DNA of 20,935 nucleotides from Ophiothrix spiculata (taxonomy: Eukaryota; Echinodermata; Ophiuroidea; Amphilepidida; Ophiotrichidae), in the NCBI GenBank assembly GCA_000969725.1, contig JXSR01S005628.1; one strand, given 5' to 3'. Made by a program: the position numbers and the translations under genes. The notes beneath the pieces are model-generated. The model was not told where the DNA came from. It did no database searches and saw only the letters and a list, made by a program, of their open reading frames with translations. Positions 1-14,218 of the stretch are shown here, piece by piece. The number at the start of each line of letters is the position of its first letter. Position 1 is the stretch's first letter.

Positions 1-338
1 AGTCATGAATTGGTCAGAAAAAGTGCAACATACCACAAAATGAGAAAACCATCACAAATTTAAATATATTCAACACAGGATTAAAAATGTACATTTTAAG
101 ACCATAAACATATAAACGTATACATTGTTTCAAAGCTCATATTACAAGATAACATGATACTGACATTGTACAGGGTGTGTGAAAATTATACAGGGTGTAA
201 ACAGAAACTCTCTTCATACACTTCTTTTATTCTAAACAGCTACCAGTATGGATTTATAAAGATGAAACGTAGGCTCTCAATAAGAAAATGTGAAAAAATA
301 AGAAAACTGTTCACTAAATATCCATTCGATGAACAGTT
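1..338. other. AT-rich intergenic DNA, no gene seen
   Basis: No open frame here resembles a known protein, and none has coding-like composition. The word tacagggtgt occurs twice, at about 170 and 189, and a related tacagggtg recurs near 840. These may be scraps of one old repeat, but no element ends can be drawn. Confidence 0.5.
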
Positions 339-667
339 CTCTCTAGATGTAAACGAGTGAAAATTTCACTCCCCAAAAGAGTGAAACTCTTATAAACCAC
401 CCAGAAAGGAGTGGTTTTGTATGTTAAACAGCAAATTTCCACTCATAAAGAGTGAAAATCACTCTAAAAAGAGTGAATTTCCACTCGTTTGGGGAGTTAA
501 ACGAAGGACAATTCTTTTTCGAGTTGTCCTTCGTTTAACTCCTCAAACGAGTGCTCTCTATGAGTGGAAATTTGCTGTTTAACATACAAAACCACTCCTT
601 TCTGAGTGGTTTATAAGAGTTTCACTCTTTTGGGGAGTGAAATTTTCACTCGTTTACATTTAGAGAG
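339..667. repeat. Fold-back (long inverted repeat) element
   Basis: The two halves are near-perfect reverse complements. The left arm begins ctctctagatgtaaacgag and the right arm ends with its complement at 667. The arms meet in a hairpin at about 493-542 built on gttaaacgaaggaca and its complement. The left arm carries about 29 extra bases (roughly 451-480) absent from the right arm, and these bases are themselves an inverted pair of agagtga/tcactct. The pentamer gagtg or its complement recurs about 16 times. A TA dinucleotide stands at 344-345 and 661-662, so the true element could be 346-660 with a TA duplication. A non-autonomous DNA transposon is likely; the superfamily is unknown. Confidence 0.85.
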
Positions 668-1387
668 TTGGTTAACATTATATAGGCTACATTTCAAAAG
701 GATTGTATGCCTGTATATGATATTTGGTGATTTCTTTATTGTCTGTGCAATAGTAAGTTAGATGTAAGACAATGCTTGAAACACAAGTAACACTCACGTT
801 TCTGCTTACTATGGCCATTTTGCTGCATTTTTTTTTATATACAGGGTGATCAAACATGCATGATCCCAATAACCAATAATCATGATACAATACACTTTGG
901 TTTATTTGTTACTATTAATCCGTGCAATTATGGTATTATGCATTAACAACAAATAAAAATTATTATTCATCAACGTTTTCACAACGTACGAAACTTGTCA
1001 TGAAAATTTTGACCTTTGAACATTGTTGAAACTAGTAGTGGAAATACCCTGAAAATGATAAAGTTTATCCTCGCCAAACTATAATCAATACATCACCTAC
1101 CATTAATTTTTGGCATGAAAAGACATGTTTGTTTCTCATTAAAAAGTGTGCGAAAGTTTATACTTGTAGGATTTCAACTTTAGGCATGACGACTTTCGAA
1201 AGATTGGTAATTTTTCACAATTTTGTGAAATCAATGGGTTTTCCGCCACCGTCTTTTCCGCCAACACAATTGTGTGTCCAGACTCCATATAGCACTCTGC
1301 AACACCGAAATTTCCATCATTGCACACGCATAAACAATTACTTTAAATACGCATGAATATATTTTTATATACCCATTAATCACAAAG
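668..1387. other. Intergenic DNA, no gene seen
   Basis: This stretch is AT-rich with short poly-T runs (for example near 830). It holds only short open frames with no recognisable motif. No inverted repeat or tandem array was found. Confidence 0.5.
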
Positions 1388-1455
1388 TCAGTTCGTGGTT
1401 CGTTATTTAGAGCAAGACTCTTCTAATCTAAAGACCGTGGGTTTGAACACCATCA
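1388..1455 (+). repeat. Possible tRNA-derived SINE head
   Basis: The segment reads like the body of a degenerate tRNA. An A-box-like TGGTTCG begins at 1396, a tRNA-like middle runs through agcaagactcttctaatc, and a B-box-like GGTTTGAACACC begins at 1440. The 44-base spacing between the boxes is that of a tRNA internal pol III promoter. The anticodon stem does not pair well, so it is not a functional tRNA. It is followed by AT-rich DNA with a T run (about 1470). The likely origin is a SINE or a tRNA pseudogene; the limits are approximate. Confidence 0.42.
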
Positions 1456-2397
1456 AAATCGTTTTGATATTTTTTTTTGACGAAGCGTGCTGATTTTTCT
1501 TCAATTATTCACTGTCACGAATTAAATAAATTTCTCGATTTTTTTTACATAATTTAAAAAAGAACAAAAAAGGTACTTGTTATCGAAATCTTGATGCTTA
1601 GTTATCGCAATACAAATCGTAACTCTTGACCAGAGCGTTGATAAAAGACATACCCAAACCATATCACAAATTCAGTCCAGAGCAACGGTTGTGCTTAGTC
1701 ACTTACTGGGTAGATCTCTGGATTTTATTGGTCACTTGAATTACTAGACAGTGGGCAGCGTAGATCAGTGGTGGGATAGGTTGAGAGGGATCTGGGCAAG
1801 ATCTATACAAATCGCGGCCAAGTGTGAAGCGCCGATCTTAGGTACCTTACGTACATCACCGGCATCAACGTATATTTTTTTCTCTAGTTATTTTTTCACT
1901 TTAAAGGTCTTATAGGCAAAATATATTTTTCAACTTTCATCAATCTGAGTTTTTATATGTTTTCTACTAGAATTAATCAAACAAACGACTTTTTATCTTT
2001 TAAAACAAAAATGATGTAGGTGTTCAAATAAGGCAAATATTGCAATATATTTATATAAACAAAAGAAAATTCAGCATTGTACCCTGTACGAATGGACTTG
2101 ATTGATTGATTGATTGATTGTAAATGTACACGCTTTGGATTTCACTTCACTGCACTCAAGGCTTTCCGGATAGCTCCGTGCTTCGTCGTAAATGCATATT
2201 TCGCGCCAGAAGCCATGGCCCCCACAGATGCAGTGAAAACTATTTCTCTTTTCATAATTTTAAAAAAGTAATTGTGTTTCTCATTGTTCTGAACAGACGA
2301 TATCACTTTAATCTACCCTTAACGCGCGTAATAGCTCGTAATCAAAATATCAGCATATCAGATGTTGTCCCCTGTTTAAACACCAGATACCAAAAAC
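1456..2397. other. Intergenic DNA upstream of the amylase gene
   Basis: No gene is recognised. The part next to the gene (about 2100-2400) would hold any proximal regulatory elements. I could not identify a specific activator site beyond the TATA box and initiator. A short tetranucleotide repeat lies at 2098-2120. Confidence 0.45.
2098..2120. repeat. Tetranucleotide microsatellite (TTGA)n
   Basis: About 5.75 uninterrupted TTGA units lie some 290-310 bp upstream of the amylase TATA box. The tract is likely polymorphic in length. Confidence 0.9.
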
Positions 2398-2407
2398 ATG
2401 ATAAGTA

Positions 2408-2416
2408 TATAAATAG
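2408..2416 (+). promoter_or_regulatory. TATA box of the amylase gene
   Basis: TATAAATAG lies exactly 30 bp upstream of the A of a TCAGTT initiator at 2438 and 78 bp upstream of the start codon. Spacing and sequence fit a focused RNA polymerase II core promoter, as expected for a strongly expressed digestive enzyme. No transcript data are available here. Confidence 0.75.
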
Positions 2417-6102
<3,686 letters not shown>

Positions 6103-6240
6103 AGAATCATAGTTGTTTGGCATGAATTCTTCCAATTTAGTTCAAAAAAATCGTTCAAATGCTCAAGTATTTCATCGTAAATAATACATAATAATTATGA
6201 GAATAGAATAAACCACTGTATAAGCAATGTGTCTCCTGGA
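6103..6240 (+). terminator. Amylase 3' untranslated region and polyadenylation signal
   Basis: The first AATAAA after the stop lies at 6207-6212, followed about 15-25 bases later by a GT-rich stretch (atgtgtctcctgg), which fits cleavage near 6225-6240. A second AATAAA lies at 6336-6341 and could serve as an alternative site. The predicted 3' untranslated region is short, about 120-135 bases. Confidence 0.72.
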
Positions 6241-6375
6241 AAAGAACTGATAATGAAATTGTCATACTAATCATGACGAAAATTATATATACCTAATATA
6301 GAAGTTATATGACATCAGTTGTACACTGTGGCAGAAATAAATATTACACAAGTTCTTTTCTGGTTTTGGGTGTAA

Positions 6376-7046
6376 CTACTCAGTTGCTTCAACTTTAGCT
6401 TTAACGGGCTTCACCTGATCTTGGCCAACAACATGCCCTAAATCTACAATATTCGCATGACAAAATTCACTTGTAATCAAATTCACAATTAATTAAGCTT
6501 TAAATTGTCATACAAGTGACGTTCAAGACTAACTGTAAACTATCAAATCATCAACATAGGCTAACAGCCCTCAATTTCAGCTACAACATGATTGACCATT
6601 CGCTGATATGTAGATGGTGCGTTCTTCATACCAAATGGTATAACACGCTACTGGTAAAGCACATATGGGGTGTAAAATGCTGATATTTCTTTGGCACGAT
6701 CTGTTAGTGGGACTCATGGACTTAATTAACAATAGCCTTTCAATAGATCAAACGTGCTTACAAATTTTGAATTGCCAATCTTATCAACACAATCATCGAT
6801 TCAAGGAAGAGTCAGTATTGGTAGGCTACATTGATTAACGTTATGAAAATCTGTCGCGAAACGATAGGAACCACTGGGTTTTTGAACCAAAATAAATGGG
6901 GAACGCCATTCACTATTACTAGGTTCAATACTAATATTTTGCAACATATAACCAATTTCTTTATCCAGATGTGTACTTTTTACTGGCTTTACTTCATACT
7001 GGTGCTTTTTGGTAGGTTTTTGCACCGACATCAACATAATGGAAAT
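6376..7046 (-). pseudogene. Decayed Ty3/Gypsy retrotransposon, reverse-transcriptase fragment
   Basis: Read on the - strand, this is part of a Gypsy pol gene. Motifs in order are DVGA near 7030, a YMLQN...EPSNSEWRSP stretch around 6900-6960, SYRFATDF, FGMKNAPSTYQRMVN (6591-6638), the catalytic box YVDDL (6544-6558) and a PVKAK motif (about 6379-6414). Several frameshifts and in-frame stops interrupt it, for example one lost base just before YVDDL and a frame change after DVGA. No LTR, integrase, RNase H or gag was found, and the fragment ends where other repeats begin. It is non-functional; the family assignment is secure and the limits are approximate. Confidence 0.88.
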
Positions 7047-7047
7047 A

Positions 7048-7388
7048 TGTGCCTCGTCATATCTAAAGGTATAGTAAATTACGAGATACGGGCCATAATT
7101 TGAAGCGGAGCATAGTCAAAAATCACTACCAAGTCAAAAATCAACACAATACTACCATAGTCAAAAATCACTACAAAGATCAAATTTCTATTTTCATGAG
7201 AAACGTTACATTCGAAGTGTATTCTATCATATTAATCAGGTTTCAACATCCAAAACAGAAGACAAAAACCGAGATAAAAATCCTTTCTCAATTTAAGTTA
7301 TACCAGACTACAGAAACTTTAAACTCGATTTTCTCAGAACTATAGTTTTCTGAATCAGCCCAGAGCCTTTTACCAATTTTGATGCAAC
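7048..7388 (+). mobile_element. TA-flanked MITE family 1, copy A (truncated)
   Basis: The left end TGTGCCTCGTCATATC follows a TA at 7046-7047. The body matches copy B over about 300 bp (cgtt..tgaagtgtattctatcat, atccaaaaca, ctcagaac..tagtttt). It lacks about 15 bases after the left inverted repeat and has lost the right end. Similarity to copy B stops near 7388. A related word, catagtcaaaaatcactac, is repeated locally at about 7110-7175. Confidence 0.82.
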
Positions 7389-7614
7389 AGATGTCCGGGT
7401 TAATTCTATTATTCCTGGGAACAGGGGTCCGACCCCTGAGGCTAGGAATCACAGTCCCCCGAACTATAATCTCAGGGGGACCTTTAGCGCTTTCACACCG
7501 GTTTAGTGGTTAGAAATATTGATAACTAATTAATGACCACAAGACAAACACGAGGTCATGCCCGAAGGACGCAGTGCTTGTTTGAACGATTTCAACATGT
7601 AATAATATGTGAAA
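7389..7614. other. Short unassigned stretch with a GC-rich patch
   Basis: A relatively G+C-rich patch (about 7395-7500) contains ggggtccgacccctga and ctcagggggacc. It may be the remnant of a further repeat, but no ends are visible. Confidence 0.35.
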
Positions 7615-7655
7615 ATGCAGTATGTGCATTTATAATGCATAGCAGATACCAAATG

Positions 7656-8099
7656 TGTCCCGTCATATCTAAAGGTACCTTAATACCGGCATAGTAAATT
7701 ACGAGATACAGGCCATTGAAGCTAAGCATTGTCAAAAATCACGTCCAAGGTCGAATTTCTAATTTCATCAGAAACGTTACCTTTGAAGTGTATTCTATCA
7801 TATTAACCAGGTTCCAACATCCAAAACATAAGATAAATGTTTTAAAAACCGAGATAAAAACCCTTTCTCCATTCACGTTTAACCAGTACAGAAACTTTAA
7901 ACTTGATTTTCTCAGAACTTTAGTTTTCGGAATCAGCCCGATACCTTTCACCAATTTAGATGTAACTTTGTAATCGAACATCCAATAACCAAAAGCAAGG
8001 TGTCATTTTAAAGCTTAAAATATAATCTTTCAGATGAGACCAAAAAATCAATCTTACTTTTGCCGACCTTAAGGTACCTTTCGATATGACGGGTAAATG
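7656..8099 (+). mobile_element. TA-flanked MITE family 1, copy B
   Basis: Inverted ends are CCCGTCATATCTAAAGGTAC at 7659 and its near-complement ending GATATGACGGG at 8093. TA at 8100-8101 follows the right end. The left boundary is altered by small changes. It inserted into the first unit of the local duplication. The right interior matches the left part of copy C in inverse orientation (tttaaagctt..., gaacatcc..., tcggaatcagccc). The open frames inside are repeat sequence, not genes. Confidence 0.87.
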
Positions 8100-8153
8100 T
8101 ACTCCCTTTAAAAAAAAAAATCACCTTGTTTAGGCTTTCGCCATGGAAACCCC

Positions 8154-8173
8154 ACTTGGTACTGGTACCAAGT
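8154..8173. repeat. Perfect 9-bp hairpin acttggtac/gtaccaagt
   Basis: Two 9-base arms are separated by tg. It lies in the 80-bp segment present only in the first copy of the local duplication. Its significance is unknown. Confidence 0.7.
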
Positions 8174-8314
8174 AAGCTAAAGGAAGCTTACCATTCACTT
8201 TAATCCACTCTCTTGCATAAAATATGATGCAGTATGTGCATTTATTATGCATAGCAGATACCAAATGTACTTCCTTTAACATTACCATTCACTTTAATCC
8301 ACTCTCTTGTATAA

Positions 8315-9361
8315 CAATTGTACCATAACATATGGAAGTGAACTGATCGTCTCATTTATGCAGGATTTCTCCAAGGGAAAAGGAAGTAGCATGTAATTGA
8401 TGTGCAATGTACATGTATACTGCGTTTTTTACTTTGTTAGGCATTTATGTCGCATACTATAATAGCGCCCAAAACATCAACACGGAAAATAAATTTCACG
8501 ACAAAAAGTTATTTTCTGAACCTTAATTTTATTGTCTTCATCTGTAAAATGAAAGGGATAAATATTGAAGTACATTAAATAAAATACCAACAAATCGATT
8601 CCTGATAATGTTAAGAGTTAGCTGACATACGGCGTAACGTCTCTGCTTTTTATTGTCCATTTTACACACGTTTTGCTAATTTTCATATTTTTTCATATTT
8701 CACTACTTATTCATTTTCCATCAAATAACACGAATATACTAACAAACAAACAAGAGACAATACATTTTAGGATATATGAGAAAGAAATTGTTGAACAATT
8801 ATACTTAGTTAACATGAAAGTAAAAGACGGTTTGACATAATTTATATATTTGAATTTAACTAGACTTTTGGCTCTCTTTATGACTATTAACATGATTAAG
8901 GTCATTCCATATTTTGGTCCATCCGCAAAAACTGTTTTATGCTTAATTTTAGGGATATTGAAATCTCCTATTTATCTCTAATATCGACCTTGTTCCCAAA
9001 CACGCCTGAATGCCGTAACATGTGGCAACTTAAGGTATGAAATAACTGCTTTGCAGATTACACGTTTCCGCTCGACAATGAATATTAGACTCACAAGCAT
9101 TTTGACAAAAATAACACAGACGATGTCATCTAATGAAAGCTGATTAATAATAATTTTCAATGATTTTCAATTTTGTCAAAAAAGTAATTCTGGTCAATAT
9201 TTTAGTAGAATGAGGATAAGATGCCAATTTGTTACCATCAAACCTCTGTTCCAGTCAAAATGTATATCAGAAATAATTTTAAATATGGATAACTGTTGCA
9301 CTGGATATCTGATAAGCAAGTCCAAACCAGTCCCAACAAGTAAACCAATTATCAGTTATTA
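8315..9361. other. Intergenic DNA, nothing recognised
   Basis: More than 1 kb of AT-rich sequence. The open frames are short and lack domain motifs. I saw no inverted repeats with duplicated flanks and no tandem arrays. Confidence 0.45.
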
Positions 9362-9363
9362 TA

Positions 9364-9801
9364 TGAGTGGTGCTCTGGCAAAATGAGCGGAAAGTCGCGA
9401 TTTTCAAAATTGAGTTTATGGCATATTTTAATTCTCTATAATCTCAGCTTTCGAATGATATATAATATGTCATACTTTCTTTCTACAATTTTCATTTACA
9501 GATAGAAATACAAGGCAGTCCACTCAAAATCTGGCAGTAAAAACTTGTCGCAAATCGATTTTAAACTTTCTGATAACTATTATAGCGTATGATAGCAAAA
9601 CGCTATCAATTACCCGTGAATAATTGCACTTCCCGGCATATTTGACCTTCAAAACGTGTGGTATAGATTAATACTTATGCATTGATACGTTTTATGTCAA
9701 AAAAACGAAATATGATCTTTTCATCATATTTTCACTTTAGAAGCCACTTATTCAAAATCTTCAATCGCGACTTTCCTCTCATTTTGGCAGAGCACCACAC
9801 A
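9364..9801 (+). mobile_element. TA-flanked MITE family 2, copy 1
   Basis: The left end TGAGTGGTGCTCTGGC and right end GCAGAGCACCACACA are inverted, and both are flanked by TA (9362-9363 and 9802-9803). The inverted repeat continues inward with ggaaagtcgcga, giving more than 35 bp. The interior matches the copy at 18251 throughout. No transposase is present. The TA duplication suggests mobilisation by a Tc1/mariner-type enzyme. Confidence 0.9.
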
Positions 9802-9942
9802 TACCGTATTTGATGATAACATGTGTAAGCATGAATAAACAACACACAAATAAAAAGGAATTAATATTTTTAAATGCACAAAACACTTTAGTAATTTTTA
9901 ATAATCTTTAAACCATATATAGGTACATTACTCACCACCATA

Positions 9943-10618
9943 TGTGACCCGTCATATCGAAAGGTACCTTAAGGGTGGCAAAATCAAAATCAATTTTTTG
10001 GTTTACCTTAAAACTGAGACTTCAAGCTTTAAAATGACACCTTCTTTTTGTTTTTAGGATGTTCGGTTGCAAAGTTATAGTCAAATCTCTGAAAGGCGTA
10101 TGGCTGAGTCGGAAAGAGGTAGCTCTGAGAAAATCGTGTTTAAAGTTTGTGTACTCAAATTTACCTATTTTGTTCTGCACATAAACATAAATAGTGCTTC
10201 ACCGAATCTCCATAGCAACGGGTAGTTACCAAAGTTGCATCATTACCAAATTTTGCACACATGTTGAGTAAGTTATACCCTTCAAATTCATTAACTTTGT
10301 TTTGAAAAAAAAATCAGTAAATTAATTATTGTATAAGTAAATTATTGTATAAGTAGATTATTAGAACCTTTAATCCACGATTTTCTTTAAAATCTTGGAT
10401 GGAGAGGGGATTTTTATCTTGGATATTTACACCTTTTTCCAATGTTTTGGATTTTGGAACCTCATTGATGTGATTATATACTCTCCAAAGGTAACGTTTC
10501 AGATAAAATTAGAAATTCGACCTTGGATGCGATTTTTGACTATGCTCAGCTTTCAATGGCCCGTATCTCGTAATTTACTATGCCGGTATTAAGGTACCTT
10601 TAGATATGACGGGGCACA
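9943..10618 (-). mobile_element. TA-flanked MITE family 1, copy C (longest copy)
   Basis: The ends are TGTGACCCGTCATATC and GATATGACGGGGCACA, flanked by TA at 9941-9942 and 10619-10620. It is in the opposite orientation to copies A and B. At 676 bp it has about 230 bp in the middle (roughly 10150-10390) that copy B lacks, so B is probably an internal-deletion derivative. The central segment contains attattgtataagtaaatt in partial tandem copies and no recognisable transposase. Confidence 0.9.
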
Positions 10619-10620
10619 TA

Positions 10621-11911
10621 TTTCAGGAAAAAAATCATCGTCGCGATCTCAATTTTGACCAAAATTTGAAAAACCCACTTTCCGAAGGAATTTTCCAATA
10701 AAATGTGGCTCAAATTAGGAGATCATGAATACATTGGCATTGTTGAAATACAATTTGGGGTGATTTTATGGGCAAATCAATTTGTTTGCACCCCCTTCCC
10801 CCCCAAAAAAAAAAAATATGCTCATTTATGCGAATTAGCTCGAAAACGACGCGGTCGATTTCTTTTTTTTTCTCGCCAGAGAAGCGTAACCGCTATTTAG
10901 GCAATTACATATGATTACCAGCCCGAAATATTGCGGCGTTAAAATGCGAGAACGTAAAAACCAATATTAGGTACCATGGTACCCCCCCCCATTTCCCCAG
11001 AACTGAGTGTTTTGTGCAGAAAATAGTATAGAGATGCTTGAACGGGGGATAGTTTGAGTATCTAACTTCAGCTTCGATGGCACTGTTAGGCAAGTTGTAA
11101 ACCATTCAAATTGTTTAGGGGCAATTTGACTAAAAGAAAGCCAAAACTACCGGTATGTAGGCCTAGTTTACAGGGAATTTTGAAAACCTCCTGTCCATGC
11201 GCATATGTGCAATAATTAAACAGACAAAACTGATAACAGAATGTAACTTCATTGAAAAAACCCATCAGGCAACCAACATTGCTTCGTTGTGTAACATATT
11301 TAAACAAGGATGAGGGATAAACTTTGAAATGTTTATTTACATGGACAGTATCTTTTAACATATGTTATCTTTTATTACCTCTGTTCCCTCCTTCAACCAG
11401 CCCTCAAAGTTCATGCAAATCGTCTCTCAGATCTCAACTCACGACACACATCATGCATCATCTGGTAATCTACATCAAATTCACATCAAATTTGCTGTGT
11501 AATGCAATGTTTACACCATAATTGTAAATAACTTTCACCAATTGCTTGCATAAGAATAATTATCCGTTATCTTTGAAAACAAATTATAACCAAATGCCCC
11601 AGGAGAACTCAGTAAACATTAAAAGGGGTCTAAAAGGCCAAACATAATGTTTTATGATTTTGATTCCTTTGGTATATCACTAGGGGTATATCAATGGGTA
11701 TTATACTTGTAATTGATACATCAACTTTCGATACAAGGATGGGGTTTTTTCTAAGGAAATTTCAGCCTCTGCAAACCTCCTGGAAGCCCATATCTACTGA
11801 GACTAATTGCACTTTGATAACCCCCTCCAAGCACCTAAAAAAATGCTCTAATCCAAAGTCAGGGAAATAAGGTAGTTCATCATGGAGAGGCTTGTAACAC
11901 ATGGGACTCCA
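10621..11911. other. Intergenic DNA with homopolymer tracts, no gene seen
   Basis: Includes a C-tract directly joined to an A-tract (about 10791-10816), a ggtaccatggtacc palindrome followed by C10 (about 10971-10990), and otherwise AT-rich DNA. A weak resemblance between 11490-11530 and 12765-12800 (aatttgctgtgtaat) suggests another diverged repeat. Confidence 0.45.
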
Positions 11912-11915
11912 TTAA

Positions 11916-12231
11916 AGGAGCATGGTCCGATTAGTTCAATTTTTTTCAATCTTTTTGAGCTTTATGGAATCAAAATATTGCTCATATTTTTTCATGACTC
12001 CCCCTGAAATTTCTCAGCTGGTTATGTTTCATTTTGGAGATATATTGGAAAATGTGTCTAATGGTAAGCATTATTATTTTATACAGAAGCAAATAGGCAG
12101 CTCCGAAACACAAAATTGGCCATAAAATGAAAACGGTTTGACCAATGCAGCTGAAATTTAAAATTTAAACCTCTTTAGTGGTTTTCTTTCATATGACAAA
12201 ACAATATTTTGAAAAATCAGACTAAGCTCCT
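11916..12231. mobile_element. TTAA-flanked MITE
   Basis: The left end AGGAGCATGGTCCGAT and right end ATCAGACTAAGCTCCT match in inverse orientation with three mismatches in 16. Both are flanked by TTAA (11912-11915 and 12232-12235). A TTAA duplication is typical of piggyBac and Kolobok elements; the ends do not settle which. The interior has no transposase motif. Confidence 0.78.
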
Positions 12232-12468
12232 TTAAGTATATAAACCACAGCTGAAATCCAGTAAAAGGGTTAAAATTTACAATTAGGAAATATTTTTACT
12301 TATTTAAAATAAATATCTAATTGGTATCAGTTTTATTAAATTTGCAAAATTCTACTCTGGGTCAAAATCCTTGTTTGGGTGGTTTTTTGGAGTGACATAA
12401 AATTAAACCCTGGTTAAAGTACCTTTTAAAAGTTTTCAATGATGATTTTTAAGCATAAATACAAATGT

Positions 12469-12700
12469 CAGAGGTGCCACTCATTGGTGTTCAAAAAATC
12501 TGAAATACTTCGAAAGAATGTGAGAAACCAAAATTGCCTATACCTTTGTATACGTTTTTGTAAGGCGCTGTGTTTTTGTTAGAGCGCCATATAAGTGCAG
12601 ATTATTATTATACGAAACAACCAATAAAAAATCTGAATTTAGGCTTTAACCAATTGAAAAATTCTGAATTCAGAATTTATTCTGAAATGTGGCATCTCTG
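12469..12700 (+). mobile_element. Short CTGA-palindrome element 1, 6-bp target duplication
   Basis: The left end CAGAGGTGCCAC and right end GTGGCATCTCTG are inverted repeats. The exact direct repeat AAATGT flanks the element at 12463-12468 and 12701-12706. Inside, aatctga occurs at 12497 and 12630, and the palindrome ttctgaattcagaa (12662-12675) is followed by another ttctga at 12680. No coding capacity. Confidence 0.83.
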
Positions 12701-12706
12701 AAATGT

Positions 12707-13508
12707 CCATCCCAAGCTAAAAGTTCATGAACATCACTATCTGATAATGGCATTTTGATATTGAATTTGCTGTGTAATTGTTTACCATGCAAATAATGAT
12801 TACTTTCATTAAATGTTTCGGACAAAATAATATGCATCTGTTATGATCAAAAATTAGAAGCTTTAAAGGCATGGGATATACTTCATCACTTTTGTAGACA
12901 CTTTCATTCATTTTCAGAAAAATTGTTTATTTTTTACAACTTTCAAATTTTCATTCTGAATATTCCCATTTTAATTTTCTACATCATGCAAAATGTGTAA
13001 CATAGTGGAATGTTTTATGTCAATTAACTTCACATTTTCGATTGCTTACTCATGTGTAGTATTTTCTGTTGATTTCTATCAATTCACTCGATTTCCAGAA
13101 GTCAGGTTATGGTCCGTCAAAAGTTGTCAGGGAGTAAAACGTATAACTGAGATAAACACGTTCAAGGATTAGTATAAGCCCAATTTTTTTGATTGTAAAT
13201 GAAGTTTCGTGCATTTGCTGCTCATTTGGGATGAACGGCTACAAATTGAAGAACACAGACACACTGCTCTACTGTTCCCTTTTCATCTTTTGAGAACCAT
13301 TGGTGAATTTATTTTTTCCTATCACATGTTTCTTTAATTAAATAGGTTTTCATAAACATGTAGTCATGGCCAGTTACTTTAATGGTGTCTGATTAGAATA
13401 TTTCATCATGTACCATACAAGTTGAAATTTTTGCATGGTTTTTATTTTCGTCAGTTTCGCAAGTATACATGAAATCGCGAAAATAAAAACTAGCAAAAAG
13501 TATCTTTT
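12707..13508. other. Intergenic DNA, no gene seen
   Basis: AT-rich. Contains an imperfect inverted pair of tttttattttcg / gcgaaaataaaaa around 13437-13491, probably a small repeat remnant. Nothing else is recognised. Confidence 0.4.
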
Positions 13509-13514
13509 GTACTG

Positions 13515-13687
13515 CAGAGAGGCCACTGATTTCATTGAAAAAAAAACTGAAAAAGCCATCAATCTTGAAAATACTCCAAAAAGGGCCAAAAATATATGTA
13601 AATAAGAGATCATAAAAAACCTGAAATCATGGTTTGAGCTTCTTAAAAACCTGATTTCAGGTTAAAACCTGAAAAGTGGCATCTCTG
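13515..13687 (+). mobile_element. Short CTGA-palindrome element 2, 6-bp target duplication
   Basis: The left end CAGAGAGGCCAC and right end GTGGCATCTCTG are flanked by exact GTACTG at 13509-13514 and 13688-13693. Inside, acctga occurs at 13619, 13649 and 13667, with its complement tcaggt at 13657-13662 forming acctgatttcaggt. The ends match element 1 at 12469. Non-coding. Confidence 0.86.
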
Positions 13688-13916
13688 GTACTGGGTTTCT
13701 ATTGTAATGACATGAAAACCGCTAAATTAAATCCTCGCCATTTTGACTAAATTTACAAAATCGTGAAAATATTGACTTTTACAGTATGTGAGTGTAAGAC
13801 AGTTGTATCTGCATTACATTTATTTACCACCTTATCAATAGAATGTCCTGTAAAATGTCAATCCCATGTCAGAGACCCATTTCAAGAGCCACTGACCCAA
13901 GGCTGACATGTATAGG

Positions 13917-14093
13917 TTAATAAATGCGCATTTCATACGCGAGTGAAATAAGACAAAATCAATGCACGCGCGGTCAATTTTGATGCGTCCAATTCACGAG
14001 GCCCGTAGGGGCTGAGTGACTGCAATCAAAATTTACCGCAAGTGCATTGATTTTGTCTCATTTTATGAGCATTATGGAATGCAAATTTATTAA
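13917..14093. repeat. 177-bp near-palindrome
   Basis: The outer arms ttaataaatgcgcattt and its near-complement enclose an inner pair, agacaaaatcaatgcac / gtgcattgattttgtct. The centre is cgaggcccgtaggggctgag. The arms are diverged in places but pair over most of their length. It is probably a fold-back type non-autonomous element. No target duplication is clear because the flanks are AT-rich. Confidence 0.82.
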
Positions 14094-14218
14094 TCTAATT
14101 CATACACGACAGAAAAATAATATTGCATCTTTTGTGAAAAGAAATAATACCTATATGACCGTCAAAATCCAACACTTCTCTAAACTAAATAAATAATCAC
14201 CCGACAAAAACAATGAAA

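Larger units (their letters stand above)
7615..8309 (+). repeat. Local tandem duplication, first copy split by a MITE
   Basis: The words atgcagtatgtgcattta, atgcatagcagataccaaatg and accattcactttaatccact occur in the same order twice. In the first copy (7615-8215) they are separated by the MITE at 7656-8099 and by about 80 extra bases. In the second copy (8227-8309) they are nearly contiguous. The second copy therefore shows roughly what the locus looked like before the insertion. Confidence 0.85.

Noticed and set aside
170..850. Three tacagggtg words as ends of a transposon
   Set aside because: They have no inverted partners or duplicated flanks, and the word is short.
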